In this document: positions 63,234 through 64,000 of the stretch, one piece after another
Layout of the letters: the number at the start of each line of letters is the position of its first letter
How positions within the stretch are numbered: the stretch's first letter is position 1
Assembly: GCF_028858535.1 (NCBI RefSeq)
Contig: NZ_JAPMOU010000001.1
Span: forward strand, 1 to 64,000
DNA: 64,000 nt
Source of the DNA: Spartinivicinus poritis
Lineage (GTDB): Bacteria > Pseudomonadota > Gammaproteobacteria > Pseudomonadales > Zooshikellaceae
Direction: 5' to 3'
Program-made: the position numbers and the translations under genes
The notes under the pieces: model-generated
Databases searched by the model: none
The model's input: the letters and a program-made list of their open reading frames with translations, nothing else
Told to the model about the DNA's origin: nothing

Positions 63234-64000
63234 TCAAAGCCCTGTTACCAATAGCGAAATACAAAAAACCGGGATGGCTGCAGTTAAACTATCAATACGA
63301 TCCATTACCCCACCATGCCCAGGCAGCAAATTACTGCTATCTTTAACGCCTCGCTCACGCTTAAACATACTTTCCAGTAAGTCACCCAGCACTGACACAG
63401 TAACAATTAACCATGCAAATAACACCATTACCATTAATTGAGCGAAGCTTTTCTGCTGTACCACCCCAGCACCAATAGCCACCAAAGTCGTCACTGCTAT
63501 CGCTCCATATACTCCTTCCCAACTTTTACCAGGACTCACTTTTGCTGCTAGCTTATGCTTGCCAAATCGCTTACCAAAGAAGTAAGCACCAATGTCAGCC
63601 CCCCAAATCAAAGCAAACAGATAAACAATTAGCCATGAACTATTTTCTGCTTCTTTCAGCCACACCAAACAGTTCCAGGCAGGCACCAGCACCATCAACC
63701 CCACAATCAGCTTAAGGCTTCTATGCCGCCAGAAAATAGCTGACCCTGGATAAGTTAACACCAGCATCAATGCTGCCAACCATATTAAAACAGCTAAGAC
63801 TAATATCATTTGGAGAGGCAAATACTGCGAGCCGAACAACGCTAACACAAGACCTGCAACATAAGCCAAGCGAGCAGGTGGTTGGGTTAATCCTGCTAAA
63901 TTTGCCCATTCCCAGCCAGCTAACAGCACAATACCACCAACAAATAAGCTAAAGAAAAAAGGCGAAAGGGCAAATACTCCCAGCAGTGCAAGTGGTATCA
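63234..64000 (-). CDS. cdsA: Phosphatidate cytidylyltransferase, 5' end beyond the window
   Basis: The frame is open from the stop at 63234 to the right edge, so the start lies outside. The visible 255 residues form about seven membrane segments and end with the family signature SMFKRERGVKDSSNLLPGHG and DRIDSL, which bind metal and CTP. The enzyme makes CDP-diacylglycerol for phospholipids in the inner membrane. The stop is 18 bases before dxr. Confidence 0.95.
   Translation of the reverse strand, partial: IPLALLGVFALSPFFFSLFVGGIVLLAGWEWANLAGLTQPPARLAYVAGLVLALFGSQYLPLQMILVLAVLIWLAALMLVLTYPGSAIFWRHRSLKLIVGLMVLVPAWNCLVWLKEAENSSWLIVYLFALIWGADIGAYFFGKRFGKHKLAAKVSPGKSWEGVYGAIAVTTLVAIGAGVVQQKSFAQLMVMVLFAWLIVTVSVLGDLLESMFKRERGVKDSSNLLPGHGGVMDRIDSLTAAIPVFCISLLVTGL

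Overview
The window reads as chromosome of a marine-type gammaproteobacterium of the Oceanospirillales/Pseudomonadales kind. The right half carries the core gene order known from Pseudomonas and Hahella relatives, pncC, mutS, fdxA, rpoS, nlpD, pcm, surE, truD, ispF, ispD, ftsB, eno, kdsA, pyrG, tilS, accA, dnaE, rnhB, lpxB, lpxA, fabZ, lpxD, skp, bamA, rseP, dxr, cdsA. Base composition is moderately AT-rich. A genus (for example Zooshikella or Spartinivicinus) cannot be proven from the sequence alone.

Bases 1-11,500 are an accessory region. It opens with the N-terminal part of a DDE transposase running off the left edge, then an RluA-type pseudouridine synthase and an orphan gene whose product closely resembles Cse2/CasB, the small subunit of type I-E CRISPR Cascade, with no other cas gene or array in view. 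Next come an FCP1/NIF-like HAD phosphatase, a Sfp-type phosphopantetheinyl transferase, a coupled pair of a GCS2-type amide ligase and an AstE-type zinc deacylase, a MarC membrane protein, two small exported proteins, a divergent LysR/MFS pair and a solitary periplasmic solute-binding protein. Three copies of a dispersed repeat of about 30 bp lie in the gaps.

Bases 11,500-28,700 hold an 18-gene leftward cluster for an aryl polyene (APE) pigment, inserted directly after recX. It follows the apeC-apeR order: chain-length factor, acyltransferase, two acyl carrier proteins, membrane protein, AMP ligase, dehydratase, glycosyltransferase-acyltransferase fusion, thioesterase, LolA-like and MMPL export proteins, lipoprotein, ketosynthase, dehydratase, ketoreductase, ketosynthase. 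Two extra genes are a MIO-type aromatic ammonia-lyase, which could make the aryl starter, and a flavoprotein with the WxWxIP signature of flavin-dependent halogenases, which suggests a halogenated pigment. The phosphopantetheinyl transferase about 8 kb downstream of the cluster could load its acyl carrier proteins. A REP/BIME-like pair of GC-rich hairpins splits the operon between the ammonia-lyase and the thioesterase.

Bases 28,900-64,000 are housekeeping: recA-recX behind a perfect LexA box, DNA mismatch repair, the stationary-phase sigma factor, isoprenoid, CTP, Kdo, lipid A and fatty acid synthesis, replication, and outer-membrane assembly, ending in a truncated cdsA. One solitary solute-binding protein gene interrupts the dnaE-rnhB neighbourhood. 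Clear intrinsic terminators follow eno, accA, mutS and sit between fdxA and rpoS. No tRNA, rRNA or CRISPR array was recognised.
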